Positions 5,958 through 7,630 of a DNA stretch of 7,630 nucleotides are shown piece after piece. A program made the position numbers and the translations under genes. Source of the stretch: Bacillota bacterium (GTDB taxonomy: Bacteria; Bacillota; Clostridia; Oscillospirales; Ruminococcaceae); NCBI GenBank assembly GCA_023451415.1, contig JAEXZK010000036.1:1-7630 (forward strand). Direction: 5' to 3'. Each line of letters begins with the position of its first letter. Position 1 is the stretch's first letter. The notes beneath the pieces are model-generated. The model did no database searches. It saw only the letters and a program-made list of their open reading frames with translations, and had not been told where the DNA came from.

Positions 5958-6806
5958 ATGACAAGTAAAAAACAGGACGCCCGGGCGGGCCTCCTTTTCA
6001 TCCTGCCCAGCCTCCTGGGCGCCGCCGTCTTTGTGCTCATCCCCTTTTTGGATGTGGTGCGGCGGTCCTTCTCCGGGGCCATGAGCGGAGGCTTCGTGGG
6101 CCTTGCCAATTACCGGGCCGTCTTTGAAAACAAGGCCTTCCGGCAGGCCGCGGGGAACACCCTCCGCTTTGCCGCCACCTGCATCCCCCTCCTCATCGCC
6201 CTCTCCCTTCTTCTTGCTCTGGTCCTCTACAGCCGCATCTCCCGGGCAGGGCTTTTCAAGACCACCTTCCTCATCCCCATGGCCATCCCCGTGGCCTCGG
6301 TGGTGCTGCTGTGGCGGGTGCTGTTCCACCGCAGCGGCTTCCTTTCCGCCCTGCTGGTCTCCCTGGGGGGCCAGAGCGCGGACTGGATGGGCGGCGGCTC
6401 CGCCTTCTGGGTGCTTGTGTTCAGTTACATATGGAAGAACCTTGGGTATGACATGGTGCTGTGGCTGGCCGGGCTTGCGGGCATCCCCTCTTCCGTCTTT
6501 GAAGCCGCGGCTGTGGACGGCGCCGGGCCCTTCGCCCTTTTTTTCCGGGTGACCCTCCCCAACCTCCTCCCCAGCCTCTTTACCATCACTGTGCTGTCCT
6601 TTCTCAATTCCTTCAAGGTCTTTCGGGAGGCCTATCTGGTGGCCGGGGATTATCCTCACAGCAGCATCTACCTCCTCCAGCATCTTTTCAACAACTGGTT
6701 CCGGGACCTGTCCATGGATAAGCTGACCGCCGCCGCGGTGGTCACCGCTCTGGCCATCCTGGCGCTGATCCTGCTGCTGCGCCGGGCCTGGGAGGTGGAG
6801 GGATGA
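5958..6806 (+). CDS. ABC transporter permease, MalF-like (CUT1 family)
   Basis: A 282-residue integral membrane protein of the carbohydrate-uptake-1 permease type. Six hydrophobic segments are visible, at about residues 11-31, 68-91, 101-123, 150-175, 203-222 and 255-277. After the first comes a short external region with GLANYRAVF, matching the family's usual F-x-G-L-x-N-Y element. The cytoplasmic EAA loop that docks on the ATPase is intact at about 182-201 (EAAAVDGAG ... TLP). With the MalG-like partner it should form the transmembrane channel served by the lipoproteins encoded upstream. The start is ATG 5958, with AAAGGAGGT (5943-5951) 6 nt upstream, near-perfect anti-16S complementarity. 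Its stop overlaps the next start by 4 nt (ATGA), implying coupled translation. The family is clear; the substrate is not, and sugar specificity is inferred only from the family. Confidence 0.96.
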   Translation: MTSKKQDARAGLLFILPSLLGAAVFVLIPFLDVVRRSFSGAMSGGFVGLANYRAVFENKAFRQAAGNTLRFAATCIPLLIALSLLLALVLYSRISRAGLFKTTFLIPMAIPVASVVLLWRVLFHRSGFLSALLVSLGGQSADWMGGGSAFWVLVFSYIWKNLGYDMVLWLAGLAGIPSSVFEAAAVDGAGPFALFFRVTLPNLLPSLFTITVLSFLNSFKVFREAYLVAGDYPHSSIYLLQHLFNNWFRDLSMDKLTAAAVVTALAILALILLLRRAWEVEG

Positions 6807-7630
6807 AGAGGAAAAACCTCCTCCTGCTTTTCTTTCCCCTGGTTCTGGCCATCCTGGTGTGGCTCCCGCTGGTGTTCCTGGTGGGGGGCTCCCTGGCCGG
6901 TACGGCGGAGCTGACCCAGAAGCTGGCTCCCGCCCTCACCGAGGCCCCGGGCTTTGCCTCCTGGAGCCTTCTTCCCCAGTATCCCACCCTCCGCCACTAT
7001 GTGGAGCTGCTGCTGGATTCCCCCGAGTTCTTTGTCATGTTCTGGAACTCGGCAAAGCTTACCCTGGGCATCCTGCTGGGCCAGTTGCTGACGGGGGCCC
7101 CCGCCGCCTGGGGCTTTGCCCGGTATGACTTCCCCGGCCGGGGCGGGCTGTTCACCCTGTACATTGTCCTGATGCTCATGCCCTTCCAGGTGACCATGGT
7201 ATCCAGCTATCTAGTGCTGGACGCTTTCTCCCTGCTGGATACCCACCTGGGCATCATCCTTCCCGCCGCCTTCTCCACCTTTCCCGTTTTTATCATGTAT
7301 CGCTTTTTCCGGGGGATCCCTCAGGCGGTGCTGGAGTCCGCCGCCCGGGATGGAGCCGGGCGGATACGCTGTTTCCTGTCCATCGGCCTGCCCCTGGGCG
7401 CGCCGGGGATTATGTCCGCCATGGTGCTGGGCTTACTGGAATACTGGAATCTGGTGGAGCAGCCCCTCACCTTCTTAAAAACCAAAAGCCTGTGGCCCCT
7501 TTCCCTCTATCTTCCCAGCATCAGCCCCGATAAGGCGGGGCTGGCCCTGGCCGCCTCCGTGGTGACCCTCATCCCTGCGGTGCTGGTTTTGCTCTTTGGG
7601 CTAAGCTATCTGGAGCAGGGAATCATCGCC
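6803..7630 (+). CDS. ABC transporter permease, MalG-like (CUT1 family), C-terminus cut by the window
   Basis: The frame from ATG 6803-6805 stays open for 276 codons to the window edge. It begins MKRKNLLLLFFPLVLAILVW, a first membrane segment after a short basic N-terminus. Family hallmarks follow: the PTLRHYVELL element (about 61-70), FWNSAKLTLG leading into AAWGFARYDFPGRG, and an EAA loop at about 178-197 (ESAARDGAG ... GLP). A YWN-containing segment precedes the last membrane helix. The visible end (YLEQGIIA) resembles the usual C-terminal stretch of MalG proteins, so probably only a few residues are missing. GGAGGT at 6791-6796, inside the end of the preceding permease gene, is the ribosome binding site (6-nt spacer). 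It is the heterodimer partner of the MalF-like permease. The matching ATPase is not in the window. Confidence 0.95.
   Translation, partial: MKRKNLLLLFFPLVLAILVWLPLVFLVGGSLAGTAELTQKLAPALTEAPGFASWSLLPQYPTLRHYVELLLDSPEFFVMFWNSAKLTLGILLGQLLTGAPAAWGFARYDFPGRGGLFTLYIVLMLMPFQVTMVSSYLVLDAFSLLDTHLGIILPAAFSTFPVFIMYRFFRGIPQAVLESAARDGAGRIRCFLSIGLPLGAPGIMSAMVLGLLEYWNLVEQPLTFLKTKSLWPLSLYLPSISPDKAGLALAASVVTLIPAVLVLLFGLSYLEQGIIA

Noticed and set aside
3638..6109. Very long antisense open frame (over 800 codons) opposite lipoprotein 2 and the start of the first permease
   Set aside because: It mirrors the G/C-rich third positions of the sense genes. The translation is low-complexity (Gly, His, Val, Gln-rich) with no recognisable domain, while the sense strand encodes clear family proteins.

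Overview
The window is GC-rich, with strong G/C preference at third codon positions and strong GGAGG-type ribosome binding sites. It encodes lipobox-bearing solute-binding lipoproteins of the kind made by Gram-positive bacteria. I infer a gut-type clostridial Firmicute (Oscillospiraceae-like, in the Flavonifractor/Pseudoflavonifractor neighbourhood). That placement rests on sequence style and gene families, not on a marker gene.

Layout: two divergent transcription units face away from a 185-bp intergenic region (1104-1288). Leftward is a two-component system: an OmpR-family response regulator (1103 to 423) and, overlapping it by 8 nt, the N-terminal part of a membrane sensor histidine kinase that runs off the left edge (430 to 1). 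Rightward is a transporter operon. It holds two tandem paralogous lipoproteins (1289-3610 and 3644-5926), a MalF-like permease (5958-6806) and a MalG-like permease that overlaps it by 4 nt and runs off the right edge (6803-7630). No ATPase subunit, glycosidase, RNA gene, insertion sequence, CRISPR array or convincing terminator is visible.

Each lipoprotein appears to join an N-terminal beta-propeller-like domain of about 300 residues, carrying a canonical Asp-box, to a complete family-1 ABC solute-binding domain of about 410 residues. This is roughly twice the size of an ordinary solute-binding protein. The two copies have diverged but keep short, nearly identical DNA blocks.

The most striking non-coding signal is in the divergent intergenic region. 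Four copies of the 10-mer TTTCTNNAAR form two tandem pairs with exact 11-bp period. One pair lies on each strand, each sits upstream of an extended -10 (TGCTATACT leftward, TGCTAAGCT rightward), and the spacing is the same on both sides. This is the geometry expected for an OmpR/PhoB-type activator, so I infer that the adjacent regulator binds here and controls both its own operon and the transporter operon.

As a model (inference), the kinase senses an extracellular cue, possibly the ligand or a ligand-loaded lipoprotein. The regulator then switches on the divergent uptake operon, and the permease pair works with an ATPase encoded outside the window. The substrate is unknown; the permease family suggests a carbohydrate or related polar molecule.
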